Of a DNA stretch of 35,348 nt, positions 1 through 8,966 are shown in pieces; positions within the stretch are counted from its first letter, which is position 1; each line of letters opens with the position of its first letter. A program made the translations under genes and the position numbers. This DNA comes from a virus. The notes under the pieces were generated by a model. That model was not told the origin of the DNA. It did not search any database and was given only the letters and a program-made list of their open reading frames with translations. The stretch is from positions 1-35,348 of IMG/VR virus record IMGVR_UViG_3300037325_000526. One strand, written 5' to 3'.

Positions 1-675
1 TCATCGCTGACCCCGCTTCCAGTCATCAATCCGGGCGTGGATGGCAATTGCGATCCCAATCAACGCCACAACGATGAACACCCAACGCAGGGTGTCGAGG
101 TAGGGCACCAAGGGCAGAATGGCGGTTTGGGTTTCCGCCAGGACGTCTTGGGCGACTTCAACACCGGCCGCGCCGACCGTGGCAATGCCAGCTGCACCGC
201 CGCCTTTCAATGTGCGGCTGTCGGCCAAAACTTCGCGGGCAGGGGCTACCTCTGGCACGAAGGGCGTGGCGCGAACGGGGAAGGGTTCGCCCCAAGACCG
301 CGCGGGCCCAAGGTCGATGTGCATGAAGCCCGAGCGGGGATAGGTGCCAAACCCGAGAAAGCCCACCGCACGGGCGGCTGCGGCAAAAGCGGCCGGATCA
401 TGGTTCGACATGGCTATGTCGAACGCCGTGCCCAGCATGTGCTTTGACGCTGGGGCCCCGCCGACAGCCCGGTTGTGGCTGGGGCTGCGATAGCCGGAGC
501 GGACGATCAGGGGCTTACCGAGGCGGTTGCGCAGGGACTGCAGCTTGTCCATCGCCTCGGTGTTGATCTTAATCTCGCCGGTGCCGCGGCAGGCGATCTC
601 GGCCGGGGAAAAGCTGGGCCAGCGCCAGGCGCTTTCGGGCACATCGCGGAAATGGGCGTAGGTCGTGGTCGGCAT
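1..675 (-). CDS. Phage endolysin, M15-family D-Ala-D-Ala carboxypeptidase with C-terminal membrane anchor
   Basis: This 224-residue protein probably cleaves peptide cross-links of the cell wall at the end of the lytic cycle. The zinc-site pattern of peptidase family M15_3 is visible: SGYRSPSHN at about 60-68, H79 and D86 in a KHxxGxAxD context, and H119 in FMHIDLG. A single hydrophobic segment lies at about 197-213, followed by a basic tail, which suggests anchoring or release through the inner membrane rather than a free soluble lysin. The reading frame is open far upstream, but the ATG at 675 is chosen because GGAG precedes it by 7 bases and the extension has the composition of a shadow of the preceding gene. 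It is the last gene of the late operon in view and follows a holin-like gene and a terminator-like hairpin. Family assignment is firm; the role is inferred from context. Confidence 0.85.
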   Translation of the reverse strand: MPTTTYAHFRDVPESAWRWPSFSPAEIACRGTGEIKINTEAMDKLQSLRNRLGKPLIVRSGYRSPSHNRAVGGAPASKHMLGTAFDIAMSNHDPAAFAAAARAVGFLGFGTYPRSGFMHIDLGPARSWGEPFPVRATPFVPEVAPAREVLADSRTLKGGGAAGIATVGAAGVEVAQDVLAETQTAILPLVPYLDTLRWVFIVVALIGIAIAIHARIDDWKRGQR

Positions 676-693
676 GATCAGTCTCCAGAAATG

Positions 694-716
694 CAAAACC
701 CGCCTCTGGGGCGGGT
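694..716 (-). terminator. Rho-independent terminator-like hairpin between holin-like and endolysin genes
   Basis: Read on the minus strand, ACCCGCC pairs with GGCGGGT (7 bp, 5-base loop), followed directly by TTTT and then TTTCT. It lies just past the holin-like stop codon and about 19 bases before the endolysin start. It may attenuate rather than fully stop transcription, because the endolysin has no separate promoter that I can see. Confidence 0.55.
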
Positions 717-746
717 GGGTTGGCAGAGTAGGTGGTTCGGTGAACG

Positions 747-1055
747 TCAGTCGGTGCGGCCGCGCTGGAAGGCCTCGAACATCAGATCGCGCATGGCGCG
801 GATGTCGGTCTCGATGCGTTCCAGCCGGTCGGCGTCGCCCTTGCGATCTTCGGCGCGCTGGCGATCCACTCGGTTGCGCTCGGCCAGCAGCTCGCGGTCG
901 AGCCGCACCAGCATGGCGTCGTTGGTGAAGGCTTTCCGCGTCACCGAGGCCAGCAATGCGATGGTGCCGCCGATCAAGGCGGTGATGGCCGCTGTAAGGC
1001 CATGGTCGCGGAAGGCTTGGCCGACCTCCTGCAAAATGGTGGTGCGTTCGGTCAT
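747..1055 (-). CDS. Holin-like small membrane protein with coiled coil
   Basis: The product has 102 residues. One hydrophobic segment (about residues 20-37, rich in Ala, Leu, Ile and Gly) is followed by a long charged helix of Arg, Glu and Asp (about 50-95) that looks like a coiled coil. That architecture, together with its place directly before the endolysin, suggests a holin or a lysis-associated membrane protein, but no family motif is decisive. The ATG at 1055 has AAGGA 10 bases upstream. A TTG at 1073 would add six residues and overlap the fibre stop codon, and is less likely. The gene follows the fibre gene after a 14-base gap and is probably in the same transcript. Confidence 0.6.
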   Translation of the reverse strand: MTERTTILQEVGQAFRDHGLTAAITALIGGTIALLASVTRKAFTNDAMLVRLDRELLAERNRVDRQRAEDRKGDADRLERIETDIRAMRDLMFEAFQRGRTD

Positions 1056-1069
1056 GGGGTGTCTGTCCT

Positions 1070-3028
1070 TCAATAATCGGTTTCAAGGTAAAGACCGGCG
1101 CAGTCGTAGGCGACGGCGGCGGCTGTTGCGCCGGTGTTCAAGTAGAGGCGCGGCGAGAGGAACTGCGTGCTGGCGGGAAGGTCGGTCGTGATCTCCCGCT
1201 CGTATACCGCGCCGGTAACTTCATTGACCGCCCGCACCCAGACGGACGCAGCGTTGGGGGCGGCAGCGATAAAAAGGGTCAGCACGCCGCCAACCGCGAC
1301 GGCGAAGGGCGCCCCCATATCCGTCAGGGTCGGCGCGCCGGTCCCATCGTTGGCCACCACTTGCCAGTTAGTATGGGTGCCGCGCTGGAATCCGATGCCA
1401 ACGGCATTGATCACGGTCGCCAAGGCCAAGTTGGTAGCCAGCGCCGAAGTCGAACCATTCAGACCGAAGAAACCCATGCCAGTCGTCTGCAAAGTGGTCA
1501 GCGAAACTCGCGTCACGAATGTCCAGCCACCAAGTCCCGCCGCGTTGCCACGCCAGCAGGCCCAGCCAGCAGAACGCTGTTCCGCAGCAGAATCCACCAG
1601 TGCGGCCGAGGTCAACCGCCAGCGCCGCATCGACGCGGCAAGATTGGTCGCTGCGAGAGTAGGCGTGGCGACCGTGCCCACCGAGGTGATTGGCAGGCCC
1701 TCTGTGGTGATCGTCGTGCTGACTGAGGGTGACCAGTTCGCGATCCGGTTGACCCCGAAATGCGGCTGTAGCGGGAAGTCTCGCCCCGAGGGGCGCATGA
1801 CATCGACCCACGGTGCGCCAGCGCGATTGCGGGCATAAACCGCGATCTTATCGGCGGGGGGCGGTGACGGGGCGTTGTTCATTCCCGGCAGGATCGTCGG
1901 CTGTGGCAGTTCCACCTGGCCATTGGTACGGTCCACGACGATGGCATCAAAGAAGCTGGAGCCGTTCGGGCTGACCTTGAAGCTGAAGTTGTCGTTGCCC
2001 AAGAGGCCGATCAGCGCCCGAACCGAAAACCCAGTCTTGAAGGCAAACGCCGCATCGTTCCCAGCCGCCGCTTTGTTGACGGTCGCCTCTATCCCGGCAC
2101 CTGCATTGTTCAAAAGGACAGCCGGTGTGTTCATCGACAGGCGGTTGAAGCTGTCTGCTGTGGCCCCGCCGAGGCCGAGTAGCTGCGCCGTCAGATTGGC
2201 CTGTGGCATTGCCACTTGCGTCACTGCATTGGCGAAGGTCACTGTCGGCGTGTTCACGACCGTGGTGCCGCCCGCGCCTGCGGTTGCCGAACCGATGTTG
2301 ACGACCGTCGTGGATCCAGACGCGCCGCCGGTGCCGAGGTTCAGCGTCTTGGTCACGCCAGTCGGATTGACCCCCGTGCCCATTCCATAGGTCGCAGCGG
2401 TGATGGCCGTGCCGATCGATGCGGCCGCCGCTGAAACCGTGACCGTGCCCGAGGCTGTTAGGGTGCCAGTGATGGAGACTGCCCCTGACGCTGTCAGCGT
2501 GCCCGAAAACGTCTTGTTGCCGCTGAAGGTTTGGGTCCCGGCGAGGATCGCCAGTTCCGATGATGTGTTGGGCAGGGTGAAACTGCGTGTCGTGCCAGTG
2601 CTGATGCCAGATAGAGCAAATACCGCCCGCTTGGTCGGATCGACAGCGTTCACCAGACTGAAGATAGCATCCGATACATCCTGCGGCACGCCGACTGGAT
2701 CCCATGCGCTGCCATCCCAGACGACAAAGGCCGCCTCATCCGCAATCCACGCCAGCCAGCCCGGGCGTGGTACCAGCCGCATCCAGACGCCATCAACCCA
2801 GAAGGCCACGTTCAGATCCCAGCCTGCCCAAAGTCCGGTGGCACCCGAAGCCACTATGTGCCGGTCGCCATCCGCGGGAGATGCAGGCGGCGTGGTGCGC
2901 ATGCGGTCCAGCACTGACAGCTGCACCATGGCATCGAGCAGCCGCAGGGCTTCATTATGGGTGACGTGCTTCTGCGCCTGCGATGCTAGGATGTAGGGTA
3001 GCAGGAGATGGGTGGTAATGTCTGACAT
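1070..3028 (-). CDS. DUF2793-containing tail fibre protein
   Basis: The 652-residue product begins with a typical DUF2793 domain (about residues 1-120: LLPYILASQAQKHVTHNEAL, then WDGSAW-type repeats), a domain found on phage tail fibres and GTA-associated proteins of alphaproteobacteria. Residues about 160-300 are low in charge and rich in Thr, Ser, Gly and Ala, with a repeated T-x-S-G-T-L-T-A-S-G pattern that suggests a beta-helical or triple-stranded shaft. The C-terminal 200 residues look like a globular jelly-roll receptor-binding head (inferred). The start at 3028 is chosen because a longer frame begins inside the preceding gene and the domain starts here. It follows the TIM-barrel tail protein by 8 bases. 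It is likely the host-range determinant. Confidence 0.8.
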   Translation of the reverse strand: MSDITTHLLLPYILASQAQKHVTHNEALRLLDAMVQLSVLDRMRTTPPASPADGDRHIVASGATGLWAGWDLNVAFWVDGVWMRLVPRPGWLAWIADEAAFVVWDGSAWDPVGVPQDVSDAIFSLVNAVDPTKRAVFALSGISTGTTRSFTLPNTSSELAILAGTQTFSGNKTFSGTLTASGAVSITGTLTASGTVTVSAAAASIGTAITAATYGMGTGVNPTGVTKTLNLGTGGASGSTTVVNIGSATAGAGGTTVVNTPTVTFANAVTQVAMPQANLTAQLLGLGGATADSFNRLSMNTPAVLLNNAGAGIEATVNKAAAGNDAAFAFKTGFSVRALIGLLGNDNFSFKVSPNGSSFFDAIVVDRTNGQVELPQPTILPGMNNAPSPPPADKIAVYARNRAGAPWVDVMRPSGRDFPLQPHFGVNRIANWSPSVSTTITTEGLPITSVGTVATPTLAATNLAASMRRWRLTSAALVDSAAEQRSAGWACWRGNAAGLGGWTFVTRVSLTTLQTTGMGFFGLNGSTSALATNLALATVINAVGIGFQRGTHTNWQVVANDGTGAPTLTDMGAPFAVAVGGVLTLFIAAAPNAASVWVRAVNEVTGAVYEREITTDLPASTQFLSPRLYLNTGATAAAVAYDCAGLYLETDY

Positions 3029-3036
3029 GATGGCCT

Positions 3037-6000
3037 TCAGAATGTGAGGGTGACGGATTTTGCCGCGCCCCGGCCGGTCAGGGCCGAGAGCTGGAAGACG
3101 CGAATGGAGACGGTTTGGCCGGGGCCGAGGGGCGCGCCCCAATCGGCGGTCTGCTGGGCAGCGGTGTAAAAGGCGCTCGTCGTAGCAGTCGTCAAGGATC
3201 GCTTGACAACTGACCCGTCCATAACGTCGACCTCATATGCCTCTACTTCCTCTGCCAAAGGAGCATCGCCCAAACCCCAGCTATCGGCTGCAAGGGAGCG
3301 CGACCGACGCGTCCAGCGGATCGTCAGGTCGCCCGCGCTGCGCGCTGTCCGCCACGGCTGTTCGACATGCGCGACCGAAAACGGCCGCAGCCCGGCGCCT
3401 TCGGGCGTGAAGTTGGTCGCGACAAAGGTGTCATCGCTGACCGGGCGCGACGCAGGGCCAATGCGCCAGCTCCAAGGCAAGCCGAGGTCGGCCTCGTTGA
3501 TTGGCAGCGACGCAAGCGCCGTGTCGAGCACAACGATCCGCGCGCCGGTTGGCACCATGCTGAAGACAGCATTTTCGGTCCCGCGCTGGCCACGCAGCAA
3601 TCGGGTAAGACGATAGCGCCCCGGCGCAATCAGCTCCGCGTTCCCCGCTTGGACGATCTCCCACCGCCCAGCGCCGGTTTCCACGGCCAGCGCATTTGCA
3701 CCGCCCAGCAACGTGATGTCCGTGACACTTTCCAGCGTGCCAGAGAAGAGATCGATGACCAGCGCATTGCCAAGATCGAAGCGCGACACTGGCCCAGCAT
3801 AAAAGCTTTCCGCCAGTACGCCCATCCGTGCCCGGGTGCCAAAAGTGGTCAGCAGCCCAAACCCATCCTTGGCGGCGCTGCGATACACCGCCATTTCGCC
3901 GGGCCATGGCTTGCCATGGGCGGCGGCAAAAGGACGATGCGCAGGCTGACCCTCGCGCAGTTGTGGCAGATCAAGCAAGATTATATCGGGTGTGCCAAAT
4001 ACCATGGGCGTCGAGAGCGAGGCTGGGCGTGGATCACCGGGTGGCAGATCGTAGACGGCGCGGTCCTGACGCACAGCGTCGATGCTGCGCAGGTCCGAGT
4101 CCGCGATGGACACCAGCCGCATTTCTGTCAGACGTCCATCATGGTCGAGCAAGATCACGTCGCACGGGTCCAGCGCCAAGCGTGACGGCGGCAGGCGGAA
4201 CACCGCGCTTTCGCGCCCGACCCAAGCCTCCATAAGCGCACGGCGGCAACGGCGCTCCGCCTCTTCGGGGGGCACTGCCATCGGGAAAGCCTCGGACGCG
4301 ATGCGCGTGGTGTCGACGGTGATGCGCCGGGCCTCGACTTGGGCCGCGTCATAATCCTCATCAGCACGCGCGACCTGCCATTTGAGCGCCTGCGGCAGCT
4401 CGGTTTCCTGCGCTCGGGTCAGCTCCATCACGTCACCCTGTGCCGAGGCCGGGGCAACCATGCTGTCGGATGTAATGGTCAGACCAGCAATGCGGCCCCG
4501 CATCAGGAACTTGATGCGGCCTTCGCTCTCAATGGCATCGAACCCGAAATGCCTAGCCAGTGTGGAAATCGAGGCGCGCGGGGCTTCCAACGCGGTAATC
4601 ACATAACCTTCGACAGCGCCCCACAGTCCGGAAACGTCGATCTGAGCCTCCGGCATTCCGGCACGCAGGCATAGGTGGCGCACAAGGGCGGCCAAGGACA
4701 CCGCGCCCAACCGCCCCGTCAACCAGTGGCCGCGTCGCCAGTTTGGGCCGTCGGTCCAGACCGTGGTGAGTTCGGGAAAGAACGGATAGGGCCGCGCATC
4801 CCAAGTCCAGGCAGCGCATTCCGGAACGTTGACCATTCGGGCGCCGGTCACGCCCGACAGTGGATTGTTGGCCGGTGCTGACCAAAAAAGGTACGTCGCC
4901 TCAAGATAGGCGCGCTGGATCGCATCATCTCGCCACCCGCGTGAGAAATATGGCGTGAAGCTTTCGGACGACTTCGGGTCAAAGAATACGTTCGGCTGAT
5001 TGGTGCCACGGTCGATGGCCGGGCAGCCCAATTCGGTGAACCAGATCGGTTTTGACTGCGGCACCCATGCGGTTTGCGTCCCACTCTCCACCCCGCCTGG
5101 CCGGTTGAAATGCGGGTTTTGCCACCAGGCGCGCAAATCCTTGAAGCGGAAGACCCAAGGCTTTGCAGCTGCGCCATCGGTGATCGGCGTGCGATTTTGC
5201 GCCAGCCTATCGGCGGAGTTTGCATAGAACCAGTCGAACCCCTCGCCGCCGGTGATGTTTGATTGCAGATAGGATCGATCATAGATTGCCGGGGCCAGTG
5301 TCGCATCAGCGTGGTCAAACCCGTCACGCCAATCCGACAGCGGCATGTAGTTATCAATTCCTATGAAGTTGATGTTGGCATCCGACCAGAGCGGATCGAG
5401 GTGAAAATACACATCGCCAGACCCGTCGCCGGGGTGATGCCCAAAATATTCCGACCAGTCAGAGGCGTAACCGATCTTGGGCCCAGCGCCGAGGATTGAC
5501 CTGACAGAGGTCGCGAGGCTTTTGAACGCTGTGACTGCTGGATAGGTGCTCGCCCCGCTGCGGATGGTAGTGAGGCCGGGCATTTCCGACCCAATCAGGA
5601 AGGCATCGACGCCCCCGGCCGCTTTGCACAAATGCGCATAGTGCAGGATCATCCGGCGCAGGCCCCATTCGCCGACGGGGCCAGTCCAGCTTACATTTTC
5701 GCCGGACACGCTGAAACTGGCGGGTGTGGCGGTGCCGAACATGGCCGTGACCTGCGTGGCGGCGGTGGCAGTTTTGTCCACGGTCCCGGCAAAGCCCGCC
5801 GCCGGGGAACAGGTGATGCGCCCGCGCCAAGGGAAGGTCGGTTGACCGATCCCGGAAGCGTTGGCGCTGTAAGGATTGGCTTTGGTGTTGCCGGGCGGAA
5901 CGTCCATCAGGATGAAAGGATAGAAGGTGACGCGCAGGCCGCGCGCCTTCATTTCCTTGATCGCTTGCACCACGGCAAAGTCTGCAGGCGTGCCGCCATA

Positions 6001-7008
6001 GACGGGGCGATCCTCGGCATCGCGGCTGACCAGAAAGGCATCCGCGCGACTGACGCCGTTCACCGACCATGCCGAGGGTGTCGTGGTCTTTACTGAGACC
6101 TCGACACCAGGCCGCACCTTGCAATTGCCTGCCCGCAGATCGTCGCCAAACCACGCCACGACCAGAGAGACGCTTTCCACCGCAGGGGCCATAGATTGCA
6201 GCCGGTCGAGCGCCACGACGATGTCGGCCGTGTCGGAAATTGCATTCAGGTTTTCCGCGACGGTTGTGCCGCCAGCGCCGCTAGATTTCTTGACCGGCGC
6301 TGTGGCATAGCTGAACTCGCCCGAGGCCGGGATCAGGGTGACGGCCTTGACCAGTCCCTCTGCGGTGTCGGGATTAGCCAGCGGCCGGAACACTTCAAAG
6401 CTGATCTGTGGCAGGCGGTTGCCAAACCCGCTGAGGTCCAATTCTTCAAAGACCACATAGGCGGTGCCGCGATAGGCGGGCGTGTTGGCAGCGCCCATCT
6501 TCGCCGAAATGAACGGATCGGGGCTTTGCGCCTCGTCGCCGGGATACCAGCGCCAAGTGACACCCGTCATGTCCATCGCTTTGCCGTCGGCCCAGATACG
6601 GCCGATGCCCGTGATCTCGCCCTCGCAAAGCGCCACGGCAAAGCTGGCGTAGTAAAGATATTCCGTGGTTTTGACCTTCGGGCCACCACCTTTTCCGCCA
6701 CCTTGACTGGTGGTTTTGGTCTCTTCGCGGAAGTCCGTCGCCCAGATGATGTTGCCGCCGATGCGCATGCGACCGAAAAGGCGCGGGATCACGGCCCCTT
6801 CGGTCGAGGAGGTAATCCGCAAACTGTCGAGCCGTGCGCCCTCGATGCGTTGGGCTGGGGCGAGGGACGACACGATCCAGCTGTCAACCACCGAGCCAAT
6901 CGTGGACCCGATGAAACCTCCGATAGCTGCACCTGAAAAACCAAGGATGGCACCGCCAAAGCCAGCACCGATTGCGGAGCCAACGGCACCGAGGACGAGT
7001 GTTGCCAT
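3037..7008 (-). CDS. GTA gp15-like baseplate megatron protein with TIM-barrel-like domain
   Basis: This 1323-residue protein matches the large baseplate or host-specificity protein of the R. capsulatus gene transfer agent (gp15 family). Visible parts in order are a Gly/Ala-rich hydrophobic N-terminus (residues 1-50, alternating GAxxGxxxG, probably membrane-interacting), a phage tail domain (about 60-300), a glycoside-hydrolase-type TIM-barrel-like domain (about 350-760, including the IGIDNYMPLSDWRDG and WFTELGCPAIDRGTNQPN stretches), and beta-rich C-terminal domains. In the GTA structure the equivalent forms the tail tip that contacts the cell envelope. It follows the NlpC/P60 gene with a 10-base gap, as in GTA clusters. 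Family assignment is secure; whether the barrel is catalytic is unknown. Confidence 0.92.
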   Translation of the reverse strand: MATLVLGAVGSAIGAGFGGAILGFSGAAIGGFIGSTIGSVVDSWIVSSLAPAQRIEGARLDSLRITSSTEGAVIPRLFGRMRIGGNIIWATDFREETKTTSQGGGKGGGPKVKTTEYLYYASFAVALCEGEITGIGRIWADGKAMDMTGVTWRWYPGDEAQSPDPFISAKMGAANTPAYRGTAYVVFEELDLSGFGNRLPQISFEVFRPLANPDTAEGLVKAVTLIPASGEFSYATAPVKKSSGAGGTTVAENLNAISDTADIVVALDRLQSMAPAVESVSLVVAWFGDDLRAGNCKVRPGVEVSVKTTTPSAWSVNGVSRADAFLVSRDAEDRPVYGGTPADFAVVQAIKEMKARGLRVTFYPFILMDVPPGNTKANPYSANASGIGQPTFPWRGRITCSPAAGFAGTVDKTATAATQVTAMFGTATPASFSVSGENVSWTGPVGEWGLRRMILHYAHLCKAAGGVDAFLIGSEMPGLTTIRSGASTYPAVTAFKSLATSVRSILGAGPKIGYASDWSEYFGHHPGDGSGDVYFHLDPLWSDANINFIGIDNYMPLSDWRDGFDHADATLAPAIYDRSYLQSNITGGEGFDWFYANSADRLAQNRTPITDGAAAKPWVFRFKDLRAWWQNPHFNRPGGVESGTQTAWVPQSKPIWFTELGCPAIDRGTNQPNVFFDPKSSESFTPYFSRGWRDDAIQRAYLEATYLFWSAPANNPLSGVTGARMVNVPECAAWTWDARPYPFFPELTTVWTDGPNWRRGHWLTGRLGAVSLAALVRHLCLRAGMPEAQIDVSGLWGAVEGYVITALEAPRASISTLARHFGFDAIESEGRIKFLMRGRIAGLTITSDSMVAPASAQGDVMELTRAQETELPQALKWQVARADEDYDAAQVEARRITVDTTRIASEAFPMAVPPEEAERRCRRALMEAWVGRESAVFRLPPSRLALDPCDVILLDHDGRLTEMRLVSIADSDLRSIDAVRQDRAVYDLPPGDPRPASLSTPMVFGTPDIILLDLPQLREGQPAHRPFAAAHGKPWPGEMAVYRSAAKDGFGLLTTFGTRARMGVLAESFYAGPVSRFDLGNALVIDLFSGTLESVTDITLLGGANALAVETGAGRWEIVQAGNAELIAPGRYRLTRLLRGQRGTENAVFSMVPTGARIVVLDTALASLPINEADLGLPWSWRIGPASRPVSDDTFVATNFTPEGAGLRPFSVAHVEQPWRTARSAGDLTIRWTRRSRSLAADSWGLGDAPLAEEVEAYEVDVMDGSVVKRSLTTATTSAFYTAAQQTADWGAPLGPGQTVSIRVFQLSALTGRGAAKSVTLTF

Positions 7009-7018
7009 GAAAGGTCTT

Positions 7019-7462
7019 TCAGATGTTGCTAGAGCGCGGGAACAGGAAAGCGAAAGCGATGCGCCGCCGCCAAGTGGGGGTCAGGACTTCCTCGACCACG
7101 CCCAGCCGTTCATAGGCATGGATGAAACTGTCTGGCGCGGTCAGAATCCCGACGTGTTTGGCGATGGCGCGCGGAGCCATACGGAACAGAACCAACGCAC
7201 CGGGACAGGCGTCAGAGGGGGTGATTTCTTGCATCATCTTGCGCGCGCCTTCTGCCAGAACTTCTCGTGGCCCGGTCTCGCCCCAATCCCGGCTGTAGGG
7301 CGGGATCGGGAATGGTTCATCCCCGACCACCTCGCGCCAAACGCCGCGCGCGAGGCCAAGGCAATCGCAGCCAACGCCGCGTAAACTGGCCTGATCGTGG
7401 TAGGGTGTGCCAAGCCAAGACCGCGCGACGCTGATGACCAAGACGGGATCGGCAGTCGTCAC
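7019..7462 (-). CDS. NlpC/P60 tail peptidase (GTA gp14-like)
   Basis: The 147-residue product is a cysteine peptidase of the NlpC/P60 fold found in GTA and phage baseplates, where it is thought to open peptidoglycan during entry. The catalytic Cys is C34 in GCDCLGL, the His is H103 in KHVGIL and a third polar residue may be H115. The start is GTG, and its GTGA overlaps the stop of the DUF2163 gene by 4 bases, indicating translational coupling. Its position between the DUF2163 and gp15-like genes is the same as in the GTA cluster. Confidence in the family is high. Confidence 0.9.
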   Translation of the reverse strand: MTTADPVLVISVARSWLGTPYHDQASLRGVGCDCLGLARGVWREVVGDEPFPIPPYSRDWGETGPREVLAEGARKMMQEITPSDACPGALVLFRMAPRAIAKHVGILTAPDSFIHAYERLGVVEEVLTPTWRRRIAFAFLFPRSSNI

Positions 7463-8343
7463 AGCACGTTCCCCTCATGGCCGCCGTCCTGGCTGGCGTA
7501 ACGCAGCACCGCGTCCTGCCCCGGAATGTTCGGGAAGCCCCGGAAGTTGACGGTGTTGGCGAACTTGGCCCCGCAGGTCGCGATGCGCTTGTCGCAGCCC
7601 GCCCGCGCGATGAAGCTATCGCCTTCAGCGATGGCGCGCACCGGGGCTTCCAGCAGGGTCAGGGTCGCGATGGTATCGGCCAAACCATGGGACAAAACTT
7701 CGGTGATCCGCCCGGCATTGGCACCGCTGGTCCATGTCAGCGTGCCGGAAGTGAACCACCCAGCGTCAAAACCGGACAGCCCTGAAGCCATGAACGCCCG
7801 GTCGCGTAAAAGGTCAGTGACTACGCCCGTGCCCTTGTAGACAGCGTTTTCAAGGTTGATCCCGCAGCGGGCATCGCCCAGTGCCGCGTCGCAGCCCGCC
7901 TGAAACGTCCGCCCGACGGTCTGGCCAAGAACATGCGCAAGGCTGCGCACCTCGGCCACAAAAGCCATGCGGCCGCGCCGGATTTGACCCACCGCGCCCC
8001 GGCGCAGCAAAACGCGCTGGCTGGTGTCGGCCCAATTCACCCGCCACAACTCCACCGCCGCATTGTCCCAGCGCCCGTCGAGGATGTCGGTTTCCGTGAT
8101 GCGGTCCGAGGTCAGCACGCCGGTGGCATCCTGTGCATCCACAGCCAGGTCGGAGCCAGAGCGGATTTCTGACGCCGCAAATCCACTCTCCGGTTCAAAC
8201 GCGGTGCCATCGAAGCTGAGGACTCGATCATGATCTGTGAAGCCTAGCGCCACGCCATCTGCCCGCGAAATCCGCCAGCACCAAGACAAAGTGGTGGTGC
8301 CATCGTCGAGATGGGCCTGCAGCGCCGGGGAGAGGGTTTTCAT
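7459..8343 (-). CDS. DUF2163 baseplate hub protein (GTA gp13-like)
   Basis: This 294-residue protein has the DUF2163 N-terminal domain (HLDDGTTTLSWCWRI, GFTDHDR) and a C-terminal region with four cysteines in two pairs, C151/C160 and C250/C257. The arrangement recalls the cysteine ligands of the iron-sulfur cluster in the lambda tail-tip protein gpL, so a metal or Fe-S site is plausible (inference). In the GTA particle this family forms the hub of the baseplate. It overlaps the preceding gene by ATGA (4 bases) and the following NlpC/P60 gene by 4 bases, so the three are translationally coupled. Confidence 0.9.
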   Translation of the reverse strand: MKTLSPALQAHLDDGTTTLSWCWRISRADGVALGFTDHDRVLSFDGTAFEPESGFAASEIRSGSDLAVDAQDATGVLTSDRITETDILDGRWDNAAVELWRVNWADTSQRVLLRRGAVGQIRRGRMAFVAEVRSLAHVLGQTVGRTFQAGCDAALGDARCGINLENAVYKGTGVVTDLLRDRAFMASGLSGFDAGWFTSGTLTWTSGANAGRITEVLSHGLADTIATLTLLEAPVRAIAEGDSFIARAGCDKRIATCGAKFANTVNFRGFPNIPGQDAVLRYASQDGGHEGNVL

Positions 8344-8966
8344 CTGCGGATCTCCAAGAGCGGGATGGATGTGATCGATCCCAGCCGCTCAATATCGAGC
8401 GTGACGTCCAGAACATCCGTGTCAAAACGCACCGGCACATCGAATTCAAACCCGGCGCGGATGATCACGCCATTGGCGGGGGCTGTGGTGAAGGTGACGA
8501 CACCAGTCGTCGTGTCCACGGTCCAACCCGACATCTGCTCAACCATGCCCAGCGCCACGCGAACCGTGCCTGCCACCGGTTTGGCAATCGTGCGCGTCCA
8601 GCTTTGCGCGCCGGAGATATAGCGTTTGGTCAGCTGGAAGGTTTTCAGGCTGCCGGTGCCGGTCCCGATCTGCTGATCCGTGGAGGTGGTCGCCTGCGAT
8701 GGCAGACCCGACTTGTAATCTGCCCAATCCTTATAACGAAACCCGTGCAGGCGACCGTTGCGGGCCTCGAAGAACGCAACCACCGCCGCCAGATCATCAG
8801 CGCGACGGATGCCATAGGCGACGTCATAGCGACGACGGCTGTTGGCCCAGCTGGCATTGCGTTCCTCATCGCCGCTCGCCAATTCGACAATTTGGGTGCG
8901 CCGTTCTGGCCCGCCTCGCGCGCCGCGGCTAATATTGTCGGGAAACCGAACCTCGTGAAACGCCAT
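8340..8966 (-). CDS. DUF2460 distal tail protein (GTA gp12-like)
   Basis: The 208-residue product carries the DUF2460 (TIGR02217) signature: MAFHEVRFP at the start, then WANSRRRYDVAYGIR, FFEARNGRLHGFRYKDWADYKSG and IERLGSI near the end. In the GTA it forms the distal tail ring that joins tube to baseplate. Start choice: a GTG at 8969 and an ATG at 8966 both follow GGAGG at usable spacing; ATG is preferred. The stop of the tape-measure gene overlaps this start, as expected for a coupled tail operon. Confidence 0.9.
   Translation of the reverse strand: MAFHEVRFPDNISRGARGGPERRTQIVELASGDEERNASWANSRRRYDVAYGIRRADDLAAVVAFFEARNGRLHGFRYKDWADYKSGLPSQATTSTDQQIGTGTGSLKTFQLTKRYISGAQSWTRTIAKPVAGTVRVALGMVEQMSGWTVDTTTGVVTFTTAPANGVIIRAGFEFDVPVRFDTDVLDVTLDIERLGSITSIPLLEIRR

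Noticed and set aside
676-1086. N-terminal extension of the endolysin frame to 361 residues
   Set aside because: The extension is Arg/His/Pro-rich shadow sequence of the holin-like gene; the ATG at 675 has a ribosome site and begins the domain.
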